64,000 bases of DNA from Sporanaerobium hydrogeniformans (GTDB taxonomy: Bacteria > Bacillota > Clostridia > Lachnospirales > Cellulosilyticaceae), in NCBI RefSeq assembly GCF_002735925.1, contig NZ_PEDL01000002.1:248001-312000 (forward strand), written 5' to 3'. This document shows positions 8,558-17,464 of this stretch, piece by piece. Each line of letters starts with the position of its first letter. Position 1 is the stretch's first letter. The notes below the pieces were generated by a model. That model had not been told where the DNA came from. It saw nothing but the letters and a program-made list of their open reading frames with translations, and did no database searches. A program made the position numbers and the translations under genes.

Positions 8558-9883
8558 ATGGATCATTCAGCGCTTCTAGTATTAACCTCTAACACTGCAG
8601 GTGTAGAGCTTAAAAGTACGCATTCAGCATCACGTCCGATGGAAAGCAATAAAAAGGAGAAGGTGAGTTTTGATTCGGCTTTAAATAAAGCAACCAATCT
8701 GGATAATAAGAATAAGACTCAAAGTGTTGTAAATGATAAGATAAAGGCTGTAAATAAGAAGAATTCTTTAGAGACAAAGACCACTAAAGAAGAAGAGATA
8801 CAACCTGACGAAGCAATTCTCTCTCTAATGAGTACTGCGTTACAGGTTCCTGTTGAGAAGTTAATAGAGACATTGCAAACATTAGAGCTAGAGCCAATAG
8901 ATTTATTGCAGTTAGATCATTTTAAGAATTTTATTGGAGCAATCTATCAAGAAACAAATGAAGGTGAGTTATTATTAGCTAATGTCAATTTGAAAAATAT
9001 CAGTAAGTTATTTGAAGAGCTTCAAGATTTAGGTGAAAATTTTGAAAATAATATACTTCAAAGTAAAGTAATTGAAACGGAAGAAGGAAGCTTTTTAGTA
9101 GAGGAAAAAATAATAACTGACAAAGTCGTGGATACTCAAGTAACAGCTTTGGATAAAGGGGAGGAAGATAGTTTAGTACAACAAGTGGTAGACGTGATAG
9201 AAGGAAATGAACAAGCTGTGAATGAGAAAGGACTTATGCTTCAGGAAACGATAGCTAACTTAGAAGTTGCTGCCCAAGGAGGAGAAAAAGATAATGAGCA
9301 AGTAGCAGCAAATCATACAGATGGAAATCTAGAAGAGACTTTTCTTAATTTAAAGGAGTTTGGTTTAGGACTTAGTGTGCCTATACAAGGCTTTACTCAC
9401 AGCTTTCAAATAAAAAATGGAGAAGGTCAACTAGCAACTAATTACTTGAATGAAGCGATGAGAGAAGCACCACTCACTAATCAAATCATTGATAGGATTG
9501 AAATGAAGACTTTTTTAAATACTCAAGAAGTAAATATGCAACTTTCTCCAAAGGAATTAGGCAATTTATCTATTAAGCTTACAGAGACAAATGGGATTCT
9601 TGTAGCAGATATAAAAGTTGATAATGACCGTACAAAGGAATTAATTTTAAGTGAAGTAGGTAGGCTTAAAGAAACCTTACAAGAACAAGGACTACAAGTA
9701 GGTGAAGTAAAGGTGGATGTAAGACAAAATTCTCATCACTCTCACATGGAAAAACAAAAGCAAAAGTCAACTAGACGTATACAGGAACTTATCCAAAAAC
9801 ATTTATATTCTGAAGAAATAAGTCAAGAGAAAGAGCAAATAAGAGAAAACATTAGCCAAAATCAAGTTGATTATATGGTATAA
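8558..9883 (+). CDS. fliK: Flagellar hook-length control protein FliK
   Basis: FliK is an exported molecular ruler that fixes hook length and triggers the FlhB substrate switch. The 441-residue protein has a long, poorly conserved, Glu/Gln/Asn-rich N-terminal part and a conserved C-terminal domain of the hook-length control family (residues about 310-400) with the motif VNMQLSPKELGNLSIKL and DNDRTKELILSEVGRLKETL. The tail is His/Lys/Gln-rich and likely disordered. A GGGGGGAGAGG site precedes the ATG. It lies next to flgD and flgE, the hook genes whose export it controls. Confidence 0.88.
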   Translation: MDHSALLVLTSNTAGVELKSTHSASRPMESNKKEKVSFDSALNKATNLDNKNKTQSVVNDKIKAVNKKNSLETKTTKEEEIQPDEAILSLMSTALQVPVEKLIETLQTLELEPIDLLQLDHFKNFIGAIYQETNEGELLLANVNLKNISKLFEELQDLGENFENNILQSKVIETEEGSFLVEEKIITDKVVDTQVTALDKGEEDSLVQQVVDVIEGNEQAVNEKGLMLQETIANLEVAAQGGEKDNEQVAANHTDGNLEETFLNLKEFGLGLSVPIQGFTHSFQIKNGEGQLATNYLNEAMREAPLTNQIIDRIEMKTFLNTQEVNMQLSPKELGNLSIKLTETNGILVADIKVDNDRTKELILSEVGRLKETLQEQGLQVGEVKVDVRQNSHHSHMEKQKQKSTRRIQELIQKHLYSEEISQEKEQIRENISQNQVDYMV

Positions 9884-9896
9884 AGGAGGAATGACT

Positions 9897-10706
9897 ATGA
9901 GTACAACTGAGGTAACAACACCCTCAAATCTTGTGACTCCTACAAGTGATTTGTTAAAGGTAGATAGTAAACGGACTATTAATCAAGAATTAGATAAGGA
10001 TGCTTTTATCAATTTATTAGTAACACAAATGAAGTACCAAGATCCTCTTAATCCTATGGATAATCAAGAGATGATGGCACAGATGGCACAGTTTTCAGCG
10101 CTTGAACAAATGATGAATGTAGCTAAGGCAATAGAACAACAATCAGCCCACGCTCTTATTGGACAACAAGTGCAGTATCAATATGAAGATGAGTCAGGGA
10201 CCACACAATATGCTATTGGTAAGATTGATTATGTGAAAACCCAAAATGGGGAGCAACTCTTTGGAATTGGTGAAAATGAAATTTCTAAGGATGGTATTAT
10301 TGCTGTAATTGATGCAACTAATATTCAATCTAATACTTCAGCTTTTGATTTGTTAGGAAAAACAGTTCAAGGAGTATTTACTGAGAAAAATGCACAAGGA
10401 GTAGAGAGTGAGGTTGTTGTAGAAGGAGAAATACAAGGTATTATCATGAAGTCTGGTTTACCCTACTTAACAATGGGAACTGATAAAAATAAAGTAGAAC
10501 TTGCTTTTGAAAACATACAAAATATTGTAGAGAAACCAACTTTAACCGGTAGATGGGTTACAGCTACCTATACAGATAAGGAAGGCAAAAAACAAGATAT
10601 AGAAGGATTGGCAGAATATATTAAGATTACAAAAGATAGTACTTATGTTTATGTGAATGGCCAATTCGTAGATTTTGATGATGTGAAGACGGTTACAAAC
10701 AAATAA
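9897..10706 (+). CDS. flgD: Flagellar hook-capping protein FlgD with three C-terminal repeats
   Basis: FlgD caps the growing hook so that FlgE can polymerise. The N-terminal export and cap segment is clear (FINLLVTQMKYQDPLNPMDN, then EMMAQMAQFSALEQMMN, residues about 37-74). The C-terminal part is longer than in many FlgD proteins: three degenerate modules of 50-60 residues start at LIGQQVQYQYEDESG (about 87), LLGKTVQGVFTEKNAQG (about 152) and LTGRWVTATYTDKEG (about 216). Each continues to a short beta-rich end such as FENIQNIVEK. AAGGAGG (9883-9889) is 7 bases before the ATG at 9897, which is preferred over ATG 9891. Total 269 residues. Confidence 0.9.
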   Translation: MSTTEVTTPSNLVTPTSDLLKVDSKRTINQELDKDAFINLLVTQMKYQDPLNPMDNQEMMAQMAQFSALEQMMNVAKAIEQQSAHALIGQQVQYQYEDESGTTQYAIGKIDYVKTQNGEQLFGIGENEISKDGIIAVIDATNIQSNTSAFDLLGKTVQGVFTEKNAQGVESEVVVEGEIQGIIMKSGLPYLTMGTDKNKVELAFENIQNIVEKPTLTGRWVTATYTDKEGKKQDIEGLAEYIKITKDSTYVYVNGQFVDFDDVKTVTNK

Positions 10707-10745
10707 TTTGATAAACTAAGAGATAGATTGAGGAGGAAAAATAGT

Positions 10746-12092
10746 ATGATGAGATCCATGTTTTCAGGGGTATCTGGACTTCGTGTGCATCAAACACGTA
10801 TGGATGTAATTGGTAATAATATTGCCAATGTTAATACAATTGGATATAAGTCACAACGTGTTACCTTTAATGAAGTTTTTTCTCAAACCTTACAAAGTGC
10901 AAGTGCAGCAAGTGATGAGACAGGTAGAGGTGGCCTTAACCCTATGCAGGTTGGTTTAGGTGTTAATATTTCTTCTATTGATATGCTTATGACTCAAGGG
11001 GCAGCTCAGCGTACAGATAATCCTTTTGACCTTATGATAAATGGAGAAGGATTTATTGTTGTAGGAGATGCGACAGGTAAATATTTCACACGTGCAGGAG
11101 CCTTGAGAATGGATGATGAAGGGAACCTTATTATTCCTAATGGAATGAAAGTACAGGGCTGGCCAGCAAGTAAAGATGGAAAAGAAATTACACGTAAAGA
11201 TGTAGAGCCTCTTAAGCTCAATGATCCAACTACTAAGTTTACATCTCCAGAGGCTACAACAGCTACCTCTCTTTCTGGTAATTTAAATACAGATGATGGT
11301 ACAGATGGTAAAGGGGTTCCGAGCCAGCTTAAGATGTATGATAGCTTAGGAAATTTATATTCTATCAATGTTTTCTTGAAATATGATGCTGGAAAATGGT
11401 CAGTAACAGATCAAAATGGTGAAACAGGTAAGCCCATTATATTAACAGATCAAAATGGTAATACCTATCAAGCAGCACAAGCTACTGAAATATTTCCAAA
11501 CAATATAGAGTTAGAGTTTGATGCTTCAGGGAAATTAACTACTACAGCTGCTTTTACACTTCCTACAATTGATATGAGTAAAGCACTACTACTAGATGAT
11601 ACAGGAGCAACCACTGCAACGACAGGACCTATAGCTAATATAAGTCAGATTACGATAGATTATAGTGGCTTAACTCAATATGCTTCTAAAACAAATGTCA
11701 ACACCAAAGTAGGTGATAAGGATGGGAAGAATGCTGGTAAAGCAGCTGGAACAATGAGTGGTTATGATGTAGGCACAGATGGTAAAATTACTGCTTATTA
11801 TAGTAATGGAGATAGACGTCTTCTTGGGCAGATTGTAGTGGCTCAGTTTGATAATCCAGCTGGGCTTGAGAAGAATGGTGATAACCTGTATACGGCAACA
11901 GCTAACTCAGGAGACTTTGATAATGTAGGTAAAGTAGGGAATTTTCAAGCAGGTGTTTTAGAGATGTCTAACGTAGACTTATCCAGTGAATTTACGGATA
12001 TGATTGTCACACAAAGAGGTTTTCAAGCTAACTCGCGTATTATTTCTGTGTCAGATGAAATGCTTCAAGAGTTAACAAACCTTAAACGTTAA
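10746..12092 (+). CDS. flgE: Flagellar hook protein FlgE
   Basis: FlgE is the hook subunit. It begins with the axial-protein signature MMRSMFSGVSGLRVHQTRMD and NNIANVNTIGYKSQRVTF (residues about 26-43), includes a central FlaE/FlgE D2-type domain around LYSINVFLKYDAGKWSV, and ends with the conserved VDLSSEFTDMIVTQRGFQAN and helix to LTNLKR. AGGAGG (10731-10736) is 9 bases before the ATG at 10746, so the ORF extension to 10728 is not used. 448 residues is normal for Gram-positive FlgE. It follows flgD by 39 bases. Confidence 0.94.
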   Translation: MMRSMFSGVSGLRVHQTRMDVIGNNIANVNTIGYKSQRVTFNEVFSQTLQSASAASDETGRGGLNPMQVGLGVNISSIDMLMTQGAAQRTDNPFDLMINGEGFIVVGDATGKYFTRAGALRMDDEGNLIIPNGMKVQGWPASKDGKEITRKDVEPLKLNDPTTKFTSPEATTATSLSGNLNTDDGTDGKGVPSQLKMYDSLGNLYSINVFLKYDAGKWSVTDQNGETGKPIILTDQNGNTYQAAQATEIFPNNIELEFDASGKLTTTAAFTLPTIDMSKALLLDDTGATTATTGPIANISQITIDYSGLTQYASKTNVNTKVGDKDGKNAGKAAGTMSGYDVGTDGKITAYYSNGDRRLLGQIVVAQFDNPAGLEKNGDNLYTATANSGDFDNVGKVGNFQAGVLEMSNVDLSSEFTDMIVTQRGFQANSRIISVSDEMLQELTNLKR

Positions 12093-12110
12093 GAGAGTTA
12101 GGTGAAATAC

Positions 12111-12305
12111 ATGATTACAGTTACAAGGCTTAATCACCAGGAGCTTACGCTAAATTCAGATTTAATAGAGACACTGGAGCAAACACCAGATACGGTGATT
12201 ACGATGACGACAGGTAATAAATTTATTGTGATAGAAAGTACAGCAGAGATCATAAAGAGAATTATAGATTACAAGAGGAAAATTCTACAGGTAGTAGAAG
12301 AGTAG
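12111..12305 (+). CDS. flbD: FlbD/SwrD-family small flagellar protein
   Basis: A 64-residue protein beginning MITVTRLNHQELTLNSDLIE, the hallmark of the FlbD (Bacillus SwrD/YlzI) family, and continuing with VITMTTGNKFIVIES. In B. subtilis SwrD raises motor power or torque and is encoded between flgE and fliL; here it precedes motA-motB, in line with a stator-related task. I chose the ATG at 12111, which has a TAGGTG site 8 bases upstream and gives the canonical N-terminus; an in-frame GTG at 12102 is an alternative. Confidence 0.88.
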   Translation: MITVTRLNHQELTLNSDLIETLEQTPDTVITMTTGNKFIVIESTAEIIKRIIDYKRKILQVVEE

Positions 12306-12317
12306 GAGGGGAAGGAA

Positions 12318-13103
12318 ATGGATATAGCAACAGTCATTGGGTTAGTATCCGGAACTGTATTCATTCTATTATCTATTGTTTTTTCAGGAGGGCGATTAGG
12401 GCTATTTGTTGATATTCCCTCTGTAATGATTGTTTTTGGAGGAACATTGGCAGCGTTACTTGTATCCTATCCTTTAAAACGATTTTTAGCGGCATTAAAA
12501 ACAGTAAAGCATGCATTTTCTAGTAAAGAGTCAGATCCTACTGCTGTTATTACTCAAATTAATGAATTAGCTCTTGCAGCACGAAAAGAAGGCTTATTAG
12601 CTCTAGAAGAAATTGCTCAAGGAATGGATGATGCTTTTTTACAAAAAGGTATTCTTCTTATAGTAGATGGTACAGACGCAGAGTTGTTACGTAGTATTCT
12701 TGAAACAGAAATTGCATTTGTAGAAAATAGGCATAAGGATAATCAAGGTTTTTGGGCAACTGTAGCAGAATTGGGACCTGCATGGGGAATGATTGGTACA
12801 CTTATCGGCCTTATTGCCATGTTGGATTCATTAGATGACCCTACCACAATAGGACCTAAAATGAGTGTTGCTTTAATTACAACATTATATGGTTCATTAT
12901 TAGCTAACTTTTTTGCTACTCCCGTTTCAAGCAAATTAAAGGGAATTAGTGATCAAGAAGTATTACATAAACAAGTTATGATAGAAGGACTTTTATCAAT
13001 ACAAGCAGGTGAGAATCCTCGTGTAATAGAAGAAAAGTTAAAAGCATTTTTATCTCCAGCTATGCGTAAAAACTTTGAAGTTCCTAAGAATGAAGAAGAA
13101 TAG
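12318..13103 (+). CDS. motA: Flagellar motor stator protein MotA
   Basis: MotA and MotB form the ion channel that drives rotation. The 261-residue protein has four membrane helices (near residues 5-22, 34-50, about 150-170 and 185-200), the conserved PSVMIVFGGTLAALLVSYPL segment, and the PAWGMIGTLIGLIAML and GPKMSVALITTLYGSLLANF helices that line the channel. The cytosolic loop between helices 2 and 3 contacts FliG. Start ATG has GGGGAAGG upstream. Unlike B. subtilis 168, where motAB is unlinked, here it sits inside the fla/che operon as in many Clostridia. Confidence 0.95.
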   Translation: MDIATVIGLVSGTVFILLSIVFSGGRLGLFVDIPSVMIVFGGTLAALLVSYPLKRFLAALKTVKHAFSSKESDPTAVITQINELALAARKEGLLALEEIAQGMDDAFLQKGILLIVDGTDAELLRSILETEIAFVENRHKDNQGFWATVAELGPAWGMIGTLIGLIAMLDSLDDPTTIGPKMSVALITTLYGSLLANFFATPVSSKLKGISDQEVLHKQVMIEGLLSIQAGENPRVIEEKLKAFLSPAMRKNFEVPKNEEE

Positions 13104-13115
13104 GTAGGTGGAAAA

Positions 13116-13883
13116 GTGAAAAAGAAAGAAGATGAACCTAAAAAGGGCGCTCCCGCCTATATGAATACTTACGGGGACATGATGACATTATTGCTCACTT
13201 TTTTTGTACTTCTTTTCTCCATGTCTACAGTTGATGTAGCAAAGTTTAAAGCACTTGTAGCTTCCTTTGAAGGGGCAGCAGGAATACTTACTGGTGGAGA
13301 GACTGTTCAGGAAAACACAAATATGTTAGGAAATGGTATTAATCAATATCCCACTAAAAAGAAGACAAATAATTCAGAAACAGATAATAATGCAAAGAAG
13401 GATGAAGGTATTCAAAAGCTTAAAGAGAGTTTACAAACGTATGTTGATGAAAAGAATTTAACTAATAAAGTAGAGATCCAACAAGATGGAGATGAGGTTA
13501 TCATACGTTTTGATGATATTTTATTATTTGATTCTGGTAAAGCAGATATCAAACCAGGGGCAATCCCGGTATTAAATACATTAGGTGTAAAATTACAAAA
13601 TTATTTATCTAGTGGATATCGCTTACGTTTTGAGGGACATACAGATAATCGACCTATAAAGACAGCACAATTTAAAAGCAATTGGTATTTATCTGCAGCA
13701 AGAGCTATAGCTGTTACAGAATTCTTTGTAAACGAGATGGAATTTAATCCTGCTCATATTTCTACAGAAGGCTTTGGTGAGCATAATCCTATTGCCACCA
13801 ATAATACACCTGAGGGAAGAGCTATGAATAGACGAGTAGAAATTAAAATAAGTAAAGATAATATAGAGAACTTGGAAAAGTAG
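13116..13883 (+). CDS. motB: Flagellar motor stator protein MotB
   Basis: MotB carries the ion-binding aspartate of the stator and anchors it to peptidoglycan. The N-terminus has YMNTYGDMMTLLLTFFVLLF, with the essential Asp at residue 21 at the start of the single membrane helix. The plug region follows, then an OmpA-like peptidoglycan-binding domain with FEGHTDNRPI and SAARAIAVTEFFVNEM (residues about 180-210). Start is GTG with TAGGTAGGTGG upstream, 12 bases after motA. 255 residues. Whether protons or sodium are used cannot be told from the sequence. Confidence 0.95.
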   Translation: MKKKEDEPKKGAPAYMNTYGDMMTLLLTFFVLLFSMSTVDVAKFKALVASFEGAAGILTGGETVQENTNMLGNGINQYPTKKKTNNSETDNNAKKDEGIQKLKESLQTYVDEKNLTNKVEIQQDGDEVIIRFDDILLFDSGKADIKPGAIPVLNTLGVKLQNYLSSGYRLRFEGHTDNRPIKTAQFKSNWYLSAARAIAVTEFFVNEMEFNPAHISTEGFGEHNPIATNNTPEGRAMNRRVEIKISKDNIENLEK

Positions 13884-13892
13884 GTGATTGAA

Positions 13893-14360
13893 GTGGACAA
13901 AAAATTCAAGATATTTGTTATAGTAACTCTTGCTATACTTCTTATTGCCATTGGTGGATGCACCTTTGTAGTTCTTAACTTAATAAACAAGACTAATAGT
14001 GCAGTAAGTGAAGCTGTAAAGGAAGAAAAACCCAAGGAACTTAAAGTTGTAGGACTAGGTGATGCGATTACTGTTAATCTTTCGGATGAATATGGAGAAT
14101 CTCATGTTATGCGTGTCGTTATTTCATTTGGAGTAGATGAAAAATCAAAAGAATTTAAGAAATTTAATAGTGATGTCACAGAAAAGAATGTAATCATTCG
14201 TGATGCTATTATTGATATTATGCGTGAACAAACTTTTGAGATGATGAATAAAAAGGATGGAAAAACAAAGCTCAGTGATGAGGTCAAAACAAAGATAAAT
14301 AAGCTTTTAGATACAAAGATTATAGAAAAAGTTTATTGCAGTGACTTCTTTATTCAATAA
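13893..14360 (+). CDS. fliL: Flagellar basal-body protein FliL
   Basis: FliL surrounds the stator and supports high-load rotation. The 155-residue protein has a short cytosolic N-terminus, one membrane helix at about residues 7-26 (IVTLAILLIAIGGCTFVV), and an extracytoplasmic stomatin/SPFH-like domain with LGDAITVNLSDEYGESHVMRV and ending with KVYCSDFFIQ. I chose GTG 13893, 6 bases after AGGTG, rather than the GTG at 13884 directly after the motB stop. The motA-motB-fliL order fits a stator module. Confidence 0.9.
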   Translation: MDKKFKIFVIVTLAILLIAIGGCTFVVLNLINKTNSAVSEAVKEEKPKELKVVGLGDAITVNLSDEYGESHVMRVVISFGVDEKSKEFKKFNSDVTEKNVIIRDAIIDIMREQTFEMMNKKDGKTKLSDEVKTKINKLLDTKIIEKVYCSDFFIQ

Positions 14361-14384
14361 ACCGTTACAAAAGGAGGTGACAAA

Positions 14385-15371
14385 GTGGGAGAGGTACTAT
14401 CTCAAAGTGAAATAGATGATTTATTTAAAGCCTTGAATACCGGTGAACTTGATGTAAGTGATATGCATGAGTCCAATGAACAAAAACCTATAAAAGCGTA
14501 TGATTTTGCTAGACCTTCTAAATTTTCTAAAGAGCAGCTACGTACATTGGAGATTATCTTTGAAAGTTATGCAAGGCTAGTATCTACCTACTTATCAGGG
14601 CACTTGCGTACAATGGTATCAGTGGAGGTAATGAATTCCGAAGCGGTCACTTATTCAGAATTCTCTAATGCACTTATTAATCCTGTTATTTTAGCTGTAA
14701 CGGATTTTAGACCATTAAAGGGGTCTATTCTTATGGAATTATCTCCTAATATGGGATATACTATAATAGATAGAGTTTTAGGTGGTAGTGGACAAGGATT
14801 AGAAAGAATTAGAGAGTTTACAGATATTGAGCATGTTATCTTAGAAAAGATTTTTCTTCAGTTTGTTCAATTGCTAGTAGAGCCATGGGAAAATGTTGTG
14901 GAGCTAGACCCACAGTTAGAGAAGATAGAGACAAACTCACAGGTTGTACAGATTATTTCACCAAATGAAATTATTGCATTAGTTACATTGAATGTTAAAA
15001 TAGGAAATGTGGCAGGCATGATGAATATTTGTATTCCACACCTTGTTCTTGAATCTATTATGGATAAAATAAACACCAGGTACTGGTTTTCACAGAAAGA
15101 GCAAGAACTGGGACCATCTTATGGGAGTTATATTCAGAAGATGGTTGAAAAAAGCCCTATTCCTATTAAGGCAATACTCGGTAAAACCCATATCACTATA
15201 GAAGAATTTCTGGAACTGCAAAGGGGCGATATTATCAAATTGGATAAAAGCATTGATGCAGACTTAGATGTATGCGTAGGTAATATTCTGAAATTTAGAG
15301 GCATTCCAGGAGAATATAAAAATAAAGTTGCAATAAAAATCAATCAAGTAGTAATGAGGGAGGATGAATAA
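14385..15371 (+). CDS. fliM: Flagellar motor switch protein FliM
   Basis: FliM is the main CheY-P receiver of the C ring. The N-terminal peptide LSQSEIDDLFKAL is the CheY-P docking motif. The middle CheC-like domain (about residues 45-225) includes GGSGQG (the FliG-contacting loop) and lacks the phosphatase residues; a C-terminal SpoA domain follows (about 245-325, GDIIKLDKSIDADLDVCVGN). Starts at GTG with AGGAGGTG 6 bases upstream. 328 residues is standard. Its stop overlaps the fliY ATG by one base. Confidence 0.95.
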   Translation: MGEVLSQSEIDDLFKALNTGELDVSDMHESNEQKPIKAYDFARPSKFSKEQLRTLEIIFESYARLVSTYLSGHLRTMVSVEVMNSEAVTYSEFSNALINPVILAVTDFRPLKGSILMELSPNMGYTIIDRVLGGSGQGLERIREFTDIEHVILEKIFLQFVQLLVEPWENVVELDPQLEKIETNSQVVQIISPNEIIALVTLNVKIGNVAGMMNICIPHLVLESIMDKINTRYWFSQKEQELGPSYGSYIQKMVEKSPIPIKAILGKTHITIEEFLELQRGDIIKLDKSIDADLDVCVGNILKFRGIPGEYKNKVAIKINQVVMREDE

Positions 15372-16648
15372 TGGTAGCCGAGATGCTTTCCCAGGAAGAA
15401 ATTAATGCATTACTAGGAAATATGTCACTAGATGACCCGAGTGAGATAAGTAATGCTTATGATACAAATAATATGAACAATACCAATAGTAATAGTTCAG
15501 AAGCTCTTCAAATAGGTTCTGAAGTATTGACACCTGAAGAAATAGATGCTTTGGGAGAAATTGGAAATATTAGTATGGGAACTGCTGCTACAACTTTGTT
15601 TACGTTGCTTAATCATAAAGTTATGATTACAACGCCTGTTGTTGAAGCAATGACATGGGACGAATTTTCAGAAATAATCTCTGATGATTTAATTGCTGTA
15701 TCAGTAGATTATACAGAAGGTTTAACAGGTGCCAATTTATTAATATTAAAAGAACATGATGTAAAAGTTATAGCAGATTTAATGATGGGGGGAACCGGAA
15801 GTTATATAGAGGGGCCGATTACAGACCTACATTTAAGTGCTATTGCGGAGTCAATGAACCAAATGATTGGTTCATCCTCTACATCTATGGCTCAAATATT
15901 TAATAAAAAAATAGATATTAGCCCTCCACAAGCTATCCGTTTAGGTTCTGATTTAGAGAGTGTTTTTGGACCTAAAGGAGATGTTGTTAAGATCTCCTTT
16001 AGACTTCAAATTGAAGAAAACATTATAGATAGTGAACTCATGCAGGTCTTACCTATACAATTTGCAAAAGACCTCATATCAGGTTTATTAGCTTCTACTG
16101 AAACTGAAATAGTAATAGAAGAAAAACCAGTAACATCACGAGAAAATCGAACACCAGAGTTAGCACCGCCACCTGTACAACCAACACCAACGCCTACACC
16201 TAATTATAGGGAGAGTGATGGACAGCCTTATTATAATCCACAACCAGATCCTTACTATAATCAAGTAACTCCTCCTCAAAATATGCATTATTATGGTGAA
16301 GGGCAGCAAGGAACTAATTATGGCAATACATATAGAAGAGATGTGGATGTACAAACACCACAATTTCAGTCTTTTGATAAAGTGAAAAAGGTTTATCCAA
16401 AAGAAAATATGGATTTATTAATGGATGTATCTTTGGAGGTATCAACAGAACTTGGAAGGACAACAAGGAAGATTAAAGAGATTCTTGAGTTTGGTCCAGG
16501 AAGTATTATCGAACTTAATCGATTGGTTGGAGAGCCTGTAGATGTATTAGTGAATGGTAAGTTTATTGCTACAGGTGAGGTGGTTGTTATCGATGAAAAC
16601 TTTGGAATTCGTATTACAGATATAATTAATCCCGAAGATAGAATATAG
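15371..16648 (+). CDS. fliY: Flagellar motor switch phosphatase FliY
   Basis: FliY combines a CheC-type CheY-P phosphatase with a FliN-type C-ring domain, the form found in Bacillus and many Clostridia. An N-terminal FliM-like peptide (MLSQEEINALLGNMSL) may bind CheY-P. Two phosphatase helices are intact: EIDALGEIGNISMGTA and SAIAESMNQMIGSS, each with the E-x-x-N pair. A linker at about residues 265-330 is rich in Pro, Tyr, Gln and Asn (PPPVQPTPTPTP, then YYNPQPDPYYN). The C-terminal SpoA domain (LLMDVSLEVSTELGRTTRKI, about 350-420) replaces FliN. 425 residues, longer than B. subtilis FliY mainly because of the linker. Confidence 0.94.
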   Translation: MVAEMLSQEEINALLGNMSLDDPSEISNAYDTNNMNNTNSNSSEALQIGSEVLTPEEIDALGEIGNISMGTAATTLFTLLNHKVMITTPVVEAMTWDEFSEIISDDLIAVSVDYTEGLTGANLLILKEHDVKVIADLMMGGTGSYIEGPITDLHLSAIAESMNQMIGSSSTSMAQIFNKKIDISPPQAIRLGSDLESVFGPKGDVVKISFRLQIEENIIDSELMQVLPIQFAKDLISGLLASTETEIVIEEKPVTSRENRTPELAPPPVQPTPTPTPNYRESDGQPYYNPQPDPYYNQVTPPQNMHYYGEGQQGTNYGNTYRRDVDVQTPQFQSFDKVKKVYPKENMDLLMDVSLEVSTELGRTTRKIKEILEFGPGSIIELNRLVGEPVDVLVNGKFIATGEVVVIDENFGIRITDIINPEDRI

Positions 16649-16665
16649 GAGAGGTGTATAAGATA

Positions 16666-17028
16666 ATGGCAAAGAGTGTATTAATAGTTGATGATGCAGC
16701 ATTTATGAGAATGATGATTAAGGACATCTTAAGTAAAAATGGTTATGATGTAGCAGGTGAAGCTGATAATGGGCTTAAGGCGGTTGATAAGTACAAAGAA
16801 CTAAATCCAGATTTGGTTCTTATGGATATTACTATGCCTGAAATGAATGGAATTGATGCAGTAAAAAATATTAAAGCTTTTGATCCAAGTGCAAAGATTG
16901 TAATGTGTTCAGCAATGGGTCAACAAGCAATGGTTATTGAATCTATACAAGCAGGGGCAAGAGATTTTATCGTAAAGCCTTTCCAAGCGGACCGTGTACT
17001 TGAAGCTGTGCGTAAAGTGTTAGGTTAA
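16666..17028 (+). CDS. cheY: Chemotaxis response regulator CheY
   Basis: CheY carries the phosphoryl signal from CheA to FliM/FliY. It is a stand-alone receiver domain of 120 residues with the acidic pair in LIVDDAAF (Asp9, Asp10), phosphoacceptor Asp54 in LMDITMPEMNG, Ser82 in MCSAMGQQ and Lys104 in FIVKPF. The ATG at 16666 has AGGAGAGGTG upstream (16648-16657); the longer frame from GTG 16654 starts inside that site. It follows fliY, its phosphatase, by 17 bases. A strong hairpin lies just downstream. Confidence 0.95.
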   Translation: MAKSVLIVDDAAFMRMMIKDILSKNGYDVAGEADNGLKAVDKYKELNPDLVLMDITMPEMNGIDAVKNIKAFDPSAKIVMCSAMGQQAMVIESIQAGARDFIVKPFQADRVLEAVRKVLG

Positions 17029-17043
17029 TAGATTAATAGAACA

Positions 17044-17081
17044 AATATTAGTGGTATTTGGTTATAAATACCACTAATATT
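17044..17081 (+). repeat. 16-bp perfect hairpin between cheY and fliO
   Basis: AATATTAGTGGTATTT (17044-17059) and its exact complement at 17066-17081 enclose a 6-base loop. No run of T follows, so it does not look like an efficient intrinsic terminator. It could be an RNA processing or stability element that separates cheY levels from the export-gate genes, or a protein-binding palindrome. Confidence 0.8.
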
Positions 17082-17116
17082 GTATACGAAATAATATAAA
17101 ACATAACGGTGAGTAT

Positions 17117-17464
17117 ATGGAGATAAAAGATTTTTTTGAAATTCTATTGTTATTAATTGTTTTTGGTGGTGTTCTTTTTTTGACTTATTTTGTTACTCGA
17201 AAAATGGCAATGATAAATAAAAAAATGCATTTCAATAAAAATATGCAAATTATAGAGGTCTTACAATTAGGACAAGCTCATTATTTATATATTGTTAAAA
17301 TAGGAAAAGAGTATCATTTAATGAGCTGTGGAAAAGAAGGGATACGTTATTGTGCAAAATTGGATGGGGTAGAACTTGAGATAAATATTCCCCAGGAAAA
17401 GTCCTTCCAAGAACATTTAATAGCATTTGCAAAAGATTGGCAGGTAAAAAAACATGAGAAATAA
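17117..17464 (+). CDS. fliO: Flagellar biosynthesis protein FliO (FliZ family)
   Basis: FliO helps assemble the FliP pore of the export gate. The 115-residue protein has one N-terminal membrane helix (residues about 9-27, LLLLIVFGGVLFLTYFV) and a small cytosolic domain with IIEVLQLGQAHYLYIVKIGKEYHL, the usual FliO pattern in which the mQIIe...lG....ylv.vg.k.yll core recurs. It overlaps fliP by 11 bases and lies in the fliO-P-Q-R order. Confidence 0.82.
   Translation: MEIKDFFEILLLLIVFGGVLFLTYFVTRKMAMINKKMHFNKNMQIIEVLQLGQAHYLYIVKIGKEYHLMSCGKEGIRYCAKLDGVELEINIPQEKSFQEHLIAFAKDWQVKKHEK

Noticed and set aside
16160-16363. Minus-strand frame opposite the fliY linker
   Set aside because: Antisense of the Pro/Tyr repeat-rich linker; Ile/Arg-rich composition typical of a shadow frame.
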